Of a stretch of 64,000 nt of DNA, positions 33,573 through 45,700 are shown in pieces. A model generated the notes under the pieces. It had not been told where the DNA came from. It saw only the letters and a program-made list of their open reading frames with translations, and made no database searches. The stretch's first letter is position 1. Every line of letters begins with the position of its first letter. Made by a program: the position numbers and the translations under genes. The stretch spans positions 429,290 to 493,289 of the forward strand of contig BDSI01000004.1 of NCBI GenBank assembly GCA_003117195.1, written 5' to 3'. This stretch comes from Eudorina sp. 2006-703-Eu-15 (lineage: Eukaryota; Chlorophyta; Chlorophyceae; Chlamydomonadales; Volvocaceae).

Positions 33573-36500
33573 ATGCCCAATACGATGGATGTAGCATCTA
33601 GGTCTGCCGCTTGGTGCTTGCCTGGCCTCGACGGGTCGTCGTTGCGCGTTTCCGCCCAGTTGGGGCATGGCGCCTTCGCGCGCTGCTGGCTTGCCGAATA
33701 CAACGGACGGCAGGTCGCTCTCAAAGTCATGATTCCGCGGCCGAAGCTTCCAGAACCTTCTCCAGCAGCTTGCCCTTCGTCCGCCGCCGCGAATGGCCCG
33801 CCTGAAGAGCCGCCGGCCGAACTGTACGAGCGGATGTTCTTTAGAGAGGCGCACGTGATGACCCAGCTGCACCACAGGTGATCGGGTCTCTGAGCTCGTT
33901 GGTGCCCGAGTTGCACGAGTCCATCAATTTCGGAAGCGTTGCTATCTCTTACTGCTGCGGCTGACAGAGAGCGCATGAACGGAGAGGAGCCTAGCGCATC
34001 GCAGTTCGCACGCAGTGGGTTCAGTTGCGAGGGCCGTTGGCACGACGTGAGCGTACACGTGCATGGAGGCCTTTTGACGACGCAGCGCAATGCCCATCGG
34101 CTTTATCGTGAATACCCAACTGACGACGGCAAGTGGGCCTCACTTTGTCGTGCACCGAAAGGTCTCTACCTCGTTGACCTAGTGGTGCAATTACGGTACT
34201 ACATTTTATTTCACTAATCCTGCGGCCGTACGACGGTCGGGTCCGGGTTACTGTCCCTCATCACAGGCACATCGTGCGGTGCTTGGGCTTCACTGAGCTG
34301 CCTGCAGGCTTCGTGCCCGACCAACCGCAACCGGCGCCGGCGATGGTCCTGGAGTTATGCAAGGTACGGCACTGCACGTACGGCGCGCGATAGGTGGAAG
34401 CAGCACCGTGTGCTGCGTGCCTGCTGCAACTCACACTGCAATGCCTTGGTGTGCCGCACGCAGCCCTACACCCTGAAGGACCTGATCACGAGGGGCATGG
34501 CGGCGGGTCGACGAGCCTACAAGGTCAAACAGGCCTATGCCTGGCTGAAGCAGGTAGATTTATGACGACCGGCTGTAGCGGCGGCTGCGGCGGCTGCGGC
34601 TGCGGCTGCAGCTGATCGCGATCCATGGCCCTTTGCATCCCTAAGTCGGCGTTGTACGGATGGCCAGGACACCATGTGGCACATCAGTCCTCCTACCAAC
34701 CGTATCTAATTGCCTCAGTTGCCACGCGGTGCCCTGTCGTGTGCAGGTGGCCACAGCGCTGGCGCACCTCCACAGTCAAAAGCCCCCAATAATCCACCGG
34801 GACATTAAGCCTGTGAGTCGTCCCCACCGGCCGTACGGTCCCAACGCACCGCCGCAGCACGATTACCTGGCGTCACCACGTACCGCTGTTGCTCTAACCC
34901 ACCCTTGCCTCCACTGTTAAATCCTGGACCCCGCGGGTCATCAGCGTCAGCCAAAGCCTGCTCACCACGCAAAAGTCGGCCCCTGGATTGCAAACCGAAC
35001 AAGGAAAGTCTCCACCTCCACCACACAGGGCCAGCGGGCTCATGCCTGGATCGGCCCCGAGGCCGCCAGCAGTCGGACGCGCTGCTGCACCTAGCCCCTA
35101 GACATCAACCTCACCGCACAACCCGAATCATAAGTCGAATACATACCTTGCAGGAGAACATCCTCCTGATGCGAGAGACAGCGAACGGCGAGCTGATATG
35201 CAAGGTCTCTGACCTGGGCCTGCACGTCAGTGTGTCGGAGGACCGTTCCGTCATGCTGCGCCGCAAGTCCGCACGGCGGGACACCTCGATTCGGGCCGGT
35301 GGTGCTGCTGGCAGCGGTGGCAGCGGCGCCGCATCGTTTGTGGACCGCTCGACGGAGGGCTGCAGCAGCAGGCGCGGGACTGCCGCGGCGGATGGGCGCT
35401 GCACGGAGGACCAGCAGGCTGCTGGTCTAGCTGGATCACGGGGCACGAGCGCCGGCGGGGCGGCCCGTTGCGGCGTGGGAGAATCGCCCTTCCTGACAGT
35501 TTCGACGGGGCGCAACGGCTCCACCGTGAGCAGCCGCAGCTCGGGTAAGGTCTGCGTACCCTGGACGCACGTCATCAATCCATGTGTACATGGCGGCTGC
35601 TCTCCAATCTCTTCGTGGTTCGTCAGAGTGTGCTGCTGCATAGGCTGCATGCATCAAAGGTTTTACTGTAACCGTTGCAAGGTGGACCCGTACCCAGGTT
35701 GCAGCAGCAGGGGTGCAGCGGGAAAAGCCCAGGCACACCCAGCACGGCTGTGGGGGGCCGACAGTAATGTGCTTATAGATTCGTTCTCAGAGACCTCCGG
35801 AGACCTCCCCTGAGGCCATGCCGTGTCTGTCTCCTTGTCCCGCGGCAAACCGCGCACATGCAGGTCGCAAGGAGCCGCAGCAGCCGCAATCACCTGCTGC
35901 TGCGCGGCTGCTACCCGACGCCAGGCATGACGAGCAGAGCCCACCACAGCAGGCGCCGTACATTCGTACGTCTGAGGCTAACAGCCCTGGGGTGGCGGTC
36001 AACACCGCCGCCGCCCGGGCCTATCGGATTCCGGTCAGCCCGGACGCGGACGGCCGGCAAGGAGCCCGGGGCCATGCTCCGGAAACCGAGCAGCTCGAGC
36101 TGCGGGAGCAGCAGCTGAGGCCTCTGCGGCTACAGGTAGAACGACAGGCGTCCCTGGACATGATGATGCTGCCTCTGCCACCGGCGCTGCCGCCGGCATG
36201 TTCGCCTCCGCAGCAGCAGCTGCAGATGCAGGATCAGCCGCAGCAAGATTTCAATCAGCAGGAACAGATTCAGCAGCAGCAGCAGGATTATCATCAGCAT
36301 CATCAGCATCATCAGCATCAGCATCAGCATCACCATCAGCAACAGCAGCAGCCCAACTTTACGAGGTCAAGGGGAATCGCAGGTCAAGGGGAGATTCAGA
36401 GCAATGACTGCCCCCTGGAGATTGAGCCGGATGTTGATGATGTGGCAAAGGGGCAGAAGGGGGCATCCCCGCGATGTGCTGGCGACCGAGGGGCGGCAGC

Positions 36501-38362
36501 GGGTGCTGCTGCCGAGGTGCCGACCCCCGGCACACGCCACCACGATGACGACGGCGGCAAGATCCCGGCCGCAGCTCCTGGTTCACCCATCTCCACCACC
36601 ATCAGCACGCTGCTGTGGTGAGTTGGTCGCGTTGTCGTGGTATATCGCTGCAGCGCTTTGTTTTAGATAATGTATGTCACGCGGCCGAGCAAGCAAAGAG
36701 CTTTGTACAGTAGGTTCAATCCATCGATTGATCCTTTCTGCCTTCAACCGTTGTTGATTGTCGCTCGCCGCCTGAGCCATCCCTTCCTTTGCTGCGGCGG
36801 CGGCACGCTCCCTCGCGCTCGTCGGTCCCCGCCGTACGTTGTACTGCAGCCGCCACCCCGACCTGGTAGAGGCTGTGCCCCACCAAAACCCCGGCGCGGG
36901 TCTACGCCAGGTGCGCTCCCTCCTCAAGCAGCTGGGCAAGGCGGAGCTGCAGCCGCTGCGGCGCCACGAAATGGAGTGGGTGTACGGCCTCACGGGTGAG
37001 TGAGCGCGTGCTGACGTGCGTCTGAGTGGCCAGCGACCCGTGGGGAAGTCTGCTGGTGGTAGTGAATGCCCTTGGAGGGCGGGGGATAACGCTACATGAG
37101 TGGGGTAGCTCGGTAGGCGCTCTGCACATCTTGCCTGTCTATCTGCAAAGGCCTAGGGCATGGGCCGGGTCGGCTGTCGGGTAGCATGTCCAGCGGCCAA
37201 GAGCTGTTGCGACACAGGCGCCCTGAACGCGTGCTTTTTTGGTTATCGACTCCTCGTGCAACTCACCAAACCCACAACAGATGATGCGAGTACAGGACTG
37301 CGGGTTACATGAATCATGCTGCACCAACTCTACACCCTGCCTTGCAGGGCAGGCAGGGTCCTTCATGTACATGGCTCCAGGTGAGGTTGGCCGCAGAGTT
37401 GCGGCGTCCATGCAAAACCCCGTTCTCGCACCGGTACCTGCATTGCTGCCCAACCATAGGTATCAGAGCCCCGGCCTGGGAAACCTGCAATGCACATTGC
37501 TTTTAATATCGTACCTAGGCATCCACCGCACCGAGCCTTGCAGCAGCAGGGGGAGCAGTTGTTACAACGCCGCAACCCTGCCTCCACAATTCTTTCTCGA
37601 GGGTTCCCCTTGCCCCGTAGAGGTCTTCCTCAACGAACCGTACAACGAGAAGTCCGACGTCTTCTCCTTTGGCGTACTGGCCTACGAGCTGCTGGCTTCG
37701 GAGCTTCTCCTCATCAGCATTTTCAACACGGCTCGCGGCAAACAGCTGGGGGTCAGCGACCCGCGGGACTACGCTGAATTGGTGCGTACTGCGGTTCGTG
37801 CCGTCCGGATGGGTAGTAGGGGTCCATGCCGTCTGGAGGGGTGGTAGCTGGGCCCTGCCATACAGTCCATGCCTGTGCGATAGCTGTCAACATCTGGCCT
37901 TGGACGGCCACAGCTCGTAAATCTTTGATTCTTTGGCATGGATGCATACCGGGTTGGTCCCTGCACCCGGTGAGGTCAAGAGCGCCGCTGACGGTACCTG
38001 CTGCCGATTGGAACTATGTGCAGGTGGCGAAGGCGGATTACCGGCCGCCCCGGCTTCATCAGGCCGTCTCGGACGCCGCCTGGGCTCTGATCCAGTCGTG
38101 TTGGCACCCCGACCCGGTGCAGCGCCCCACCATGGCGGTCGTGGAGACGCGGCTGGGGGAGCTGCAGGCGGAGGCGGAGCTCGACCGAACCGGCGGCGCG
38201 ACTGCTGCTGCTGCTACTGCACAACAACAGCGACGACTGTCGCAGCAAAACCCGAAGCAGCCGCGGCACCAAGCGGCGGGGCACGGGCGCAGCGACAGGG
38301 CGCCCCGCGTCCTAGTGAGCGGCGCGCCACTGGCCTGCTGTGGCCCGTGCATCATTAGCTGA
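33573..38362 (+). CDS. TKL-type protein kinase with about 420-residue activation-segment insert
   Basis: Ten exons: 33573-33877, 34267-34363, 34464-34553, 34747-34812, 35154-35544, 35864-36617, 36850-36995, 37348-37380, 37621-37781, 38024-38362; every junction is GT..AG with matching phase, giving 793 residues. An in-frame TAG at 33543 precedes the start. Kinase landmarks: Gly loop LGHGAFARCW (30-39), VALK Lys51, alpha-C FFREAHVMTQL, hinge MVLELCKPYTLKDLI, catalytic loop IIHRDIKPEN (Asp183), metal site SDLG (Asp206, Leu replacing the usual Phe), GSFMYMAPE (Glu628), DVFSFGVLAYELL, and CWHPDPVQRPTM. It should phosphorylate Ser/Thr (or Tyr) and resembles Raf/MLK-like plant and algal kinases. Between DLG and APE lie about 420 residues, including a Gln/His-rich tract. 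The C-terminal tail is Gln-rich and ends CCGPCIIS, a possible lipidation-type Cys tail. Confidence 0.88.
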
Positions 38363-39110
38363 GAGGGGCCCAGACGATGAGGGACATCCGGACGGCCCCG
38401 AGAACCTCTTCGTGATAAGATTTGGAAGTTGACGTTGCGAGCAGTCGTCGGGCCTCGGTCTGCGATTTGGGGGCTGTGTCCCATCAGTTACTGGCCTACA
38501 CGCTCAATTCCACGCAAGACGTGGTCCTCAATCGTATGTCCTTTACAACACTGAAATGGGACCTTCTTCAGAGGCGCAAGGACGGGAGGTGTCGCCTTTG
38601 TGAAGTGGGAGTTCGCATCGTGAATGATAGTTCCGGATGTGTCACAGATATGACTCATTCAACGGAGGCCATGCCGCGTTGATAGATCATTCGCTCAAGA
38701 CTTGCATGCTTCGAAATGCCTTCCGCTGTAGGGTACAGCTACGTTTTGCCCAAGCACGATATATATAGCGATGTATAGCGACGATGGCCGGGACAGGCTG
38801 GGACACGCCTTGCCCGACGTAACCCATCGTAACCGTAATAGGCGAGCAGCGAGCACCGACGGGCTGCCCTTACTGAAACTAAAAGTGATGGCTGTCACGT
38901 CTGCTACCAAGGCCATCATGCACGCGTTGGTGCGGCTGGCTCGCAGGCCTGCGCGAGACTGCACTCTTCGGAGCCGCAGGTTTCTGCGATTGTTCTGCAA
39001 CCATGCATTACTGTGCGCACGTAACAAATTGCTGAAATCATTCTGTCTTGGGATGCAGGCGGTGGCAGCCATATCGGAGGGGCAGCGACCAGCTGACGAA
39101 GGCGGGCCAT

Positions 39111-39115
39111 TGTAA
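39111..39115 (+). promoter_or_regulatory. Candidate TGTAA polyadenylation signal of the kinase gene
   Basis: First TGTAA after the kinase stop, about 750 bases downstream and 240 bases before the next gene's start codon. The 38363-39358 interval holds no other supported feature; a long minus-strand frame there has no recognisable motif. Confidence 0.4.
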
Positions 39116-39358
39116 ATAAGTACACGCAAAATGCACATGTTGAGTTTTGTCAGATGGAATTGAACTTGGAGCAAATGTCGGCATGATTGAAACGCTGGCT
39201 CCGTGCGAGTAGCCCGCCGTACGGCGTCGTCGCTTTTATCGCGACGTTTCGGTAATGCGTGCTGCAGCACTGCGTGGTGGACTTTCTGGACTATACAACT
39301 CACTGAGTGCATTGTTTTGTCAAACGCGTAGTTAGTGTCGTCAACTCCCGTTACTAAA

Positions 39359-40982
39359 ATGCAGTTGAGCACTTGCTGCCCTGTGTCCTCAAGGGTTCGC
39401 ATTTCGGGTGTAAGCCGGAGGATATTGGTGGTCCGAGCGCAGGTGGACAGTGCTACCGGTGGGTTGAAGATGGCGGAACCTCATGCCTTTCTGCGGGGGT
39501 CATCCACAGTACCTGTTATCGGGCGTCACATGCATGAACGTTTTGCATAGAGTTTTTGGTTTGGGGATAACCTGGAAATCCAAGAGTTTTGTATCTCCGT
39601 CCACCTTCATCGATAACAATCAAGCCCTTCGGTCACTGTATGCAGTGGGCTCCAAGGTAGAGCGATGGCTCAAGACTCCATTTGATATCCTCACCTTTGG
39701 TCCGCGAGCGGGAGCTGGGGCTCTGCTGTCCATCCCCGAGCGACTTCAGACTCTGTAAGTGTCTGAGTAGAGTAGGTCAAATTTTTGTCCCCGAATTGCA
39801 GGTATGGGTGTAGGTCACATACTGTAATACTGACGGTCAAGTTGCGTGTTGAATCTAACCCCCTCGAAAATACAGGCAATCAGACGTTGAGAAGGCCATT
39901 GAACTGATCCAGGACCCTCGCCCAATTGATGAGAAGCAGACGGTTGTGCTCAAGGTGCGCGAATTTTGCTATCCGTTGTCCTGCAGGTAATAGAAGAGTT
40001 GTCGTGACGTCGCTAACCCACCTGGCTGGCTGAATACCACACGCGCGACATCCGCATGTGACCCGTTTGAATTTCACCCAACTGTGCGCACATCAGGAAG
40101 TCGAGGATACTTTGGTAGAGTTCCTGGAGAAGGGAGCGACTGTGGAGTCTGACGTGCTAGCAAACGTTAAGACCCTGCTGCCCCCTGAGGCGGTCAACGT
40201 CTTGAACGAGCTCATCCCGGAGCCGCCGAACAAGCAGCCAAACGTGGTGCACGTGGAGGCCGTTGAGGCAGTGCCGCAGCCGCCGGTGACCTACTATCAG
40301 GCCGATGTGATGGCCAACCAAGTAGGTAGGAATCACCGGGACCGCGCCAGTGCATGTGGAGCTACGAACCTGTCGACGAATCCAATCCTTTCCTCGGAGC
40401 CCTAGAGAGCCGAAGCATGCGCACGGCGAACTCAGCGCGTCCCTGCTTATCAATGCCTGGGCATTGATGGAGGGGTAGGTTACCGTCCACCCGAGTGATG
40501 AATGAATCATGTTACTAGTGGGTCGTCGGTGACAGCTGAAGCCTCCACATACTGCGAATGAGATTTGGTTCATTGGGCCATCACAATGAGCGCATTTTAT
40601 TGCTGGATGATTTGGGTTCATGGCCGTGCTGGGATTGCCAGCCTCGTGCGCGCCCACACATTGATTCGTGGCTCAGCACAGATTCTTGGCACCAACACGC
40701 GGGCTTGATCCGTGGCGCCGGCCCTTGCGTGCAGCCTCTGAGATGACGGAGATCAAAAACGCCGTCTCGGGGCTTAAGGCGGCACTCGACGCTGTGCGCC
40801 AGAACACCGACGTGGCCAACACCAACATCCTGCGGCTCAACCTGCGCGAGGCGCGCGACCAGCTGGCACGGCGCGTGGCCGAAGTGTCGACGTCCACCGA
40901 GACCGACCCCTCGATTGCGGCCGCCACTCGCGAGGCACGGATCCTGTTGGAGGAGGTGGACAGCTCGTTTTTCGCATCTTGA
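39359..40982 (+). CDS. Predicted chloroplast-targeted coiled-coil protein, unknown function
   Basis: Exons: 39359-39442, 39585-39754, 39876-39954, 40097-40325, 40735-40982; phases match, giving 269 residues. Exon 1 encodes an Arg/Ser/Val-rich leader without acidic residues (MQLSTCCPVSSRVRISG ... VVRAQ), typical of an algal chloroplast transit peptide. The body has a conserved-looking segment (VERWLKTPFDILTFGPRAG), acidic helical exons 3-4 (FLEKGATVESDV, then TLLPPEAVNVL), a Pro-rich bridge, and a C-terminal helix (TEIKNAVSGLKAALDAVRQN ... LREARDQLARRVAEV) likely to form a coiled coil. I do not recognise the family. Weak points are the exon 1 donor (GTGGAC) and the exon 4 donor, where GTAGGA at 40326 was chosen over GTAGGT at 40322 because only it keeps frame. 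Confidence 0.75.
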
Positions 40983-41568
40983 ACGACTGCCGGAACCGTG
41001 AACCTTTCGTACATGAGTACCACAAGAAAAATTACACGGTGGCTCCAGTGAAGCACGGAGGCTGGGTTGACCTGGGCGTAGGGAGCTTCGTGGTCGTGAG
41101 CCTCGTGGCGGTCAGGGTCAGGGACATCTAGGGGAGATGATATCATCGGAGAGGGGCCTTGGGAAGCGGCGGCAGGCGCCAATCCAGGGAACGCCCTTAC
41201 CTTGCCGGCTGCGGGTTGAGGGATTGGAGTTCGACGGTTTGCATTCGTGCCGTCCGATTCAGGTGGTTTGACCCAACAGTTTCAAGTATTCGGGGCCAAT
41301 GTCGCATCGCTGTTGTTGGATGCGCTGAACGGTGTTCTGTTGTCAGCGCTTGCATAACCACGGTGTGAAATGTTGCCTGCTGCAGACCCCGCTAGACTGC
41401 GAAGTCTCCCAAAACACTCCCGTGCGCGAGCACTGGCTGGGGTGGGACCTGCTCGACCTCGCCACGTCGGCTGCTTGGACATGAAGGACTGAACAATTCT
41501 TTATAATTCTTTAGCGATGGCTGTTCGTACCTTGTTGTGCACCGTCACTTAGTCAGGTGTGCTGTGGT

Positions 41569-41573
41569 TGTAA
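41569..41573 (+). promoter_or_regulatory. Candidate TGTAA polyadenylation signal
   Basis: TGTAA about 590 bases after the coiled-coil gene stop. The rest of 40983-42746, between two convergent genes, shows no supported exon. Confidence 0.4.
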
Positions 41574-42746
41574 TGTTGGTTGGCGCTGGACTTTTTCTTG
41601 GCTCACCGCCAGCAGCCAGATACAGGTACATGTATGAAAACGAGTAATGGAGCATCCGAGGGAAGGTTTCGGTGCTAGACCCGACGGCCCTGCGCTTCAT
41701 TCTATAAAAAGAGATACCGGATCCAATCTTGCCGGTAGATTGGATTATCTGCGGACCGGCGTCAGACCAAGCAGCACGATCAGCTGGAGCGCATTGCTTG
41801 GGTACGATGCCAACTCGAGCAACAGCCGACACGACAGCTCCAGATATCCCTCCCGGATGCCCTAAACCAGGGTGGTACCCATGGCAAGCCGCCGATGCCG
41901 AACCTGCCATCTAACGTGTGCGTGTTATCGCTCATGGGGTGTTCGGGAAGTTGTTTTGACCGGCCCGCATGTGAACATCGGATCGTCGCTCGCTGGCCTT
42001 GATCCATCCTCACGCGGATTACAGCGACGAAAAGGACTCGCGGCTTATGATAAGCAACTGCGGTCTCATGCACCCGAGGTACTAGACCCGAGGTACGATC
42101 GCATCAAAGGCGTGCACAATAAGTGATTGATGTCAGCCGAGTCGACACATGTCCTAGCCTAAACATCCATACAAACAATACAATCAATGCAATGCGAATG
42201 TTCGGACGCCGTGTGGTTGGGCCCCCAACTGCAGCACGGCCAGACGCGTTTCAATACGCGCAACAACTTTCCGCATCTGAAACCGCAACACGACGGACTA
42301 ATGTAAGAATCACGACATCGCGTCGCGCGTCGCCTTTGCCAAACCAGGTGCACAACGGGACGCTCCTGCCCTTCTGTACCACAATCTGAACGACTCCTGC
42401 AAACCTGCATAACATTAGGTGCGCTCTAACCCTTCGCTTAACCACATATCGACCTGGGGGTGCAGGCCGCCGACAAGCACACCTGCTCTGTACATTACAC
42501 ACACAGCGCCGTCACGTCACGCTGAAAAACTCGCCAGCCGCACCCCAGCCCCCACTGCTGTATAAACCTGCGTTCAGTATCACGCGAAACCAGCCCCAAC
42601 CCAAGAAAAAGCAACCCAGCCCGTTGAAGAAATCCTTGTATAGCTACATACGTTCAGCTCAGTGGTTTGGTTGCTCGCAATCTGCTACCTGCAACCATCT
42701 GTTGCCACCGTACCGCGACCCGCGAGTCAAAGCCGTCTGCTGGTCC

Positions 42747-45700
42747 TCAACTCCTTATGCTCATGCTCGACGACTCTCCCCCCGATGACACAGTGTTGGT
42801 CGATGCGCCGCAGAGCGACTCGCACAGATCCTGTATGGCCTCTGTCCCCGCGTCCACGCCAATGCTGACACTGATCGTCGACCCCTGCGGAGGCATCATA
42901 CGCCATCAGCCGTGGCACGCGGCAAACCACGATCAGGCACACCTCGCGGCAGGCCAGGCACGCCGCTGCGCCAGCGTCCTCACGTCTGCATTTTGTGCGC
43001 TCTGAGAGGTGCGCAGCCCACATCGCGTGCTAGTTGCTAGTGCATGGTCGACAAGCGGGCAGAGGTCATGTCCCGGGCAGCGGACTTGGTGACGAATCGT
43101 CTCCGGCACTGCATCGCGTGGATTTGTACTATGACTACGACGGCGAGATGGTGCGCTGCCCGGGAGGACTTGTAACGCGTGTTGTCACGTCACAGGTGCA
43201 AAGGCGAGGGATGGCCAAATCCCAGGATTGGGTCGAGCTCTGATTCGGTGCCGCACACTGCGTCGTCCGTAACATTACGAGTTTGAATCATGAGGATGGA
43301 GGAGACCGAAGGAGGAGACCAAGTCATGGTAATCTCGCCACCCTTGCCGCCAGGCGACACTTACCCGTGGACAGGTTAGGATGGAAGAGCTGTTGCTGTA
43401 GGAGGTGAGGGTGCAGGTGTTGGGCCAAATGCGGCTGGCGTCACAGTCCCACCAGGCGCTGGGCGTGCAGACCCACTGGCGCGGCCCGAGGGGGGCAACA
43501 TGGACGTCGAGGGTCATGGAGGGAAGCAAGGAAGCAGCGAGGCGATGCGGATCCCCTCAGCCCATTGTCAGGACAAAGCATGATCGCAACACACGCAAAA
43601 ACGCGTAGGACCTACGCACTCCAAGATGAGTGGGACAATACGTGACCAACTCAAAACTTGGGGACTGACACGAGGAGTCCCTAGAACTCCTAGGACCAGG
43701 ACACGGGCATCCAGAACCGACACATATCCTTCACACATATCAACATATTGCCGTACGGTACCCCAACCGTGCGCTAGCACACGGGTACAGACATGAACAC
43801 GGGGGTGCCGCCCACGGGGTCCCTACCGGATTACAGCAGCCCGCTATGGGCGTGTTCAGCTGCAGACCCGCCAGGCCGCCCACGATGGCGGCCAGGATGA
43901 TCGCCACCGCTGCCACAGCGGTGCCGTACAGCACCACCTCACCGCCCTTGGTCTTCGACTCCTGCAAGATCCCGATACCCCCAGGGCCGCGGAGCGACAT
44001 GCATCAGGACATGGAGGCCGCCCCGGCGACATCAGCAAATGGAGCACGGCCGAGCATAACAGCACTTTGCGCAAGGGGACGGCTGGCAGTCATCCGTCGC
44101 CGCAGGCAGACCCCGGCGGAAGTCCCACTAAGCACGACGCACGCCTACGCGCCCACACCCGCGCCCGCACGACCCACCTGTCTCCGCACCATCATGAAGC
44201 CCAAGCACAGCACCGCCCCAAACACAAAGCCGGCTGTGTTCCCGCTGTTGTCGACGAACGGTGTGGCACCAATGAAGGCGTTGCTTCCCACGATGAACCC
44301 CACCATCAGGATCGACGCCCAGTGACACGTGTATCGCCGCCAGTGGTAGATGAGCATGCACGTTGCGGCCCCTGCGAGTCGTTGCAGACGAGGCCGGCAG
44401 CGCACGGGCGCTGTCACTTTCAGGGCGTGCTGCACCGTCCTTCACGCAAAGCGCACTTACGTGGAGCCTGTTGTGAACCATTGTTAAAACTTGGCGTAGT
44501 TGGCACAGTCCAAGACTGAGTGCAAGCAGGAAAATGCCATGCGCACGTGCATGCATGCTGCCAGTCCGACTGGTACACCGCATCCACATCGTGCCGCTGA
44601 TGAGGTCGGGCAGTTCCGTCCGATGCCGAACCGCGAGCTTCGAAGCCCCGGCCCTCGCACTGGCCACCAACGAATTACGACTGCGGCCTCGTGCAGCGCC
44701 AGTACGGCACAGCGCGCCATCAGCAACAGCCCACAGCAGAATGTGAGCGACAGTCAGCCCATAATGCATTCGAAGTACTTGGTGGCACCAGTCACAAACA
44801 CTTGATGGCACCAGTCACACCTGCCAAAGCGAAGGCAGGTATTGACGCGCCCGCAGTGGCGAAGCTTGCGCCGACGTTGACCGAGAACATCAGCCCAGCC
44901 AGGCCGGCGCCAAGGAAGATCAGCACTGCAAGGGGTTCGTGAAGGTCGTTCAGTATCTGAAGAAGCCATGATGTTCAGCCAAGCCGGCCAAACTCAACAG
45001 GGGCGGCTGTGCACGCAACGTGCATTCCGACGGGTTGGGAGTTTGCAGTTGCACGTCGTGGTTGCTGGCAGAGAACTAACCAGATTCTGCTCCAGCTCAG
45101 GACCGTGGAGCGTTGCCGGTTCCCTAGGGCGCGACAGTTGGGCATACAACAAACACAACTCCGCAGCGCTACACCTCGAACGGCGAGACACAAGGCTGCA
45201 AGCTCTTGGCCGCAGGACGGCCGCAGCCATGCAGCACCTGTTCTGGGGTGCCACCACACCCACTGCGCGCCCAAGGGGATACCTGCGATTAGTGGCCCCG
45301 CCCCGGACGGGCCAGTTACCTTCGATTGGCGCCCCTGTCTCGCAACACATACCACCCAAGGTTGACCAACGCGAGCCCTGACTCCATTTCTGCCCTGCCG
45401 CCCGCCCGGACTTACTGATCGTCCACGGGCTGATCTCCCGCACCAGTAGGTGGCCGAACGCCCAGATCATTCCAACATTGGCGCCCCAATGGATGAAGCC
45501 TGCCCAACAGGCAACAGAGCACCGGCGTTCAGCGCACCAAGTCAGTATCGCATGCGCCAAGTGGTCGGAATGACATAGATAGCGCGGAGCTGCCGTTGAT
45601 GTAATTACAGAGATGCACGGTAACCAAGCAGGTGCCAGCGCCGCGGCTTGGTCGATCTCTTCGCGGGGCTCAGGGCATGTGAATCCACGTGCCTTGCCGT

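Noticed and set aside
38695..39402. 235-residue minus-strand frame
   Set aside because: No recognisable motif; it lies across the kinase 3' UTR and the start of the next gene.
43740..43826. Direct C-terminal continuation of the rhomboid-like exon 8
   Set aside because: Splicing at 43827 to 43475 and 42884 gives the Cys-rich tail typical of plant rhomboids, whereas read-through gives arbitrary sequence.
44128..44811. 227-residue minus-strand frame
   Set aside because: It lies mostly in rhomboid intron 6 and overlaps exon 7 in another frame; exon 6 joins exon 7 directly in phase.
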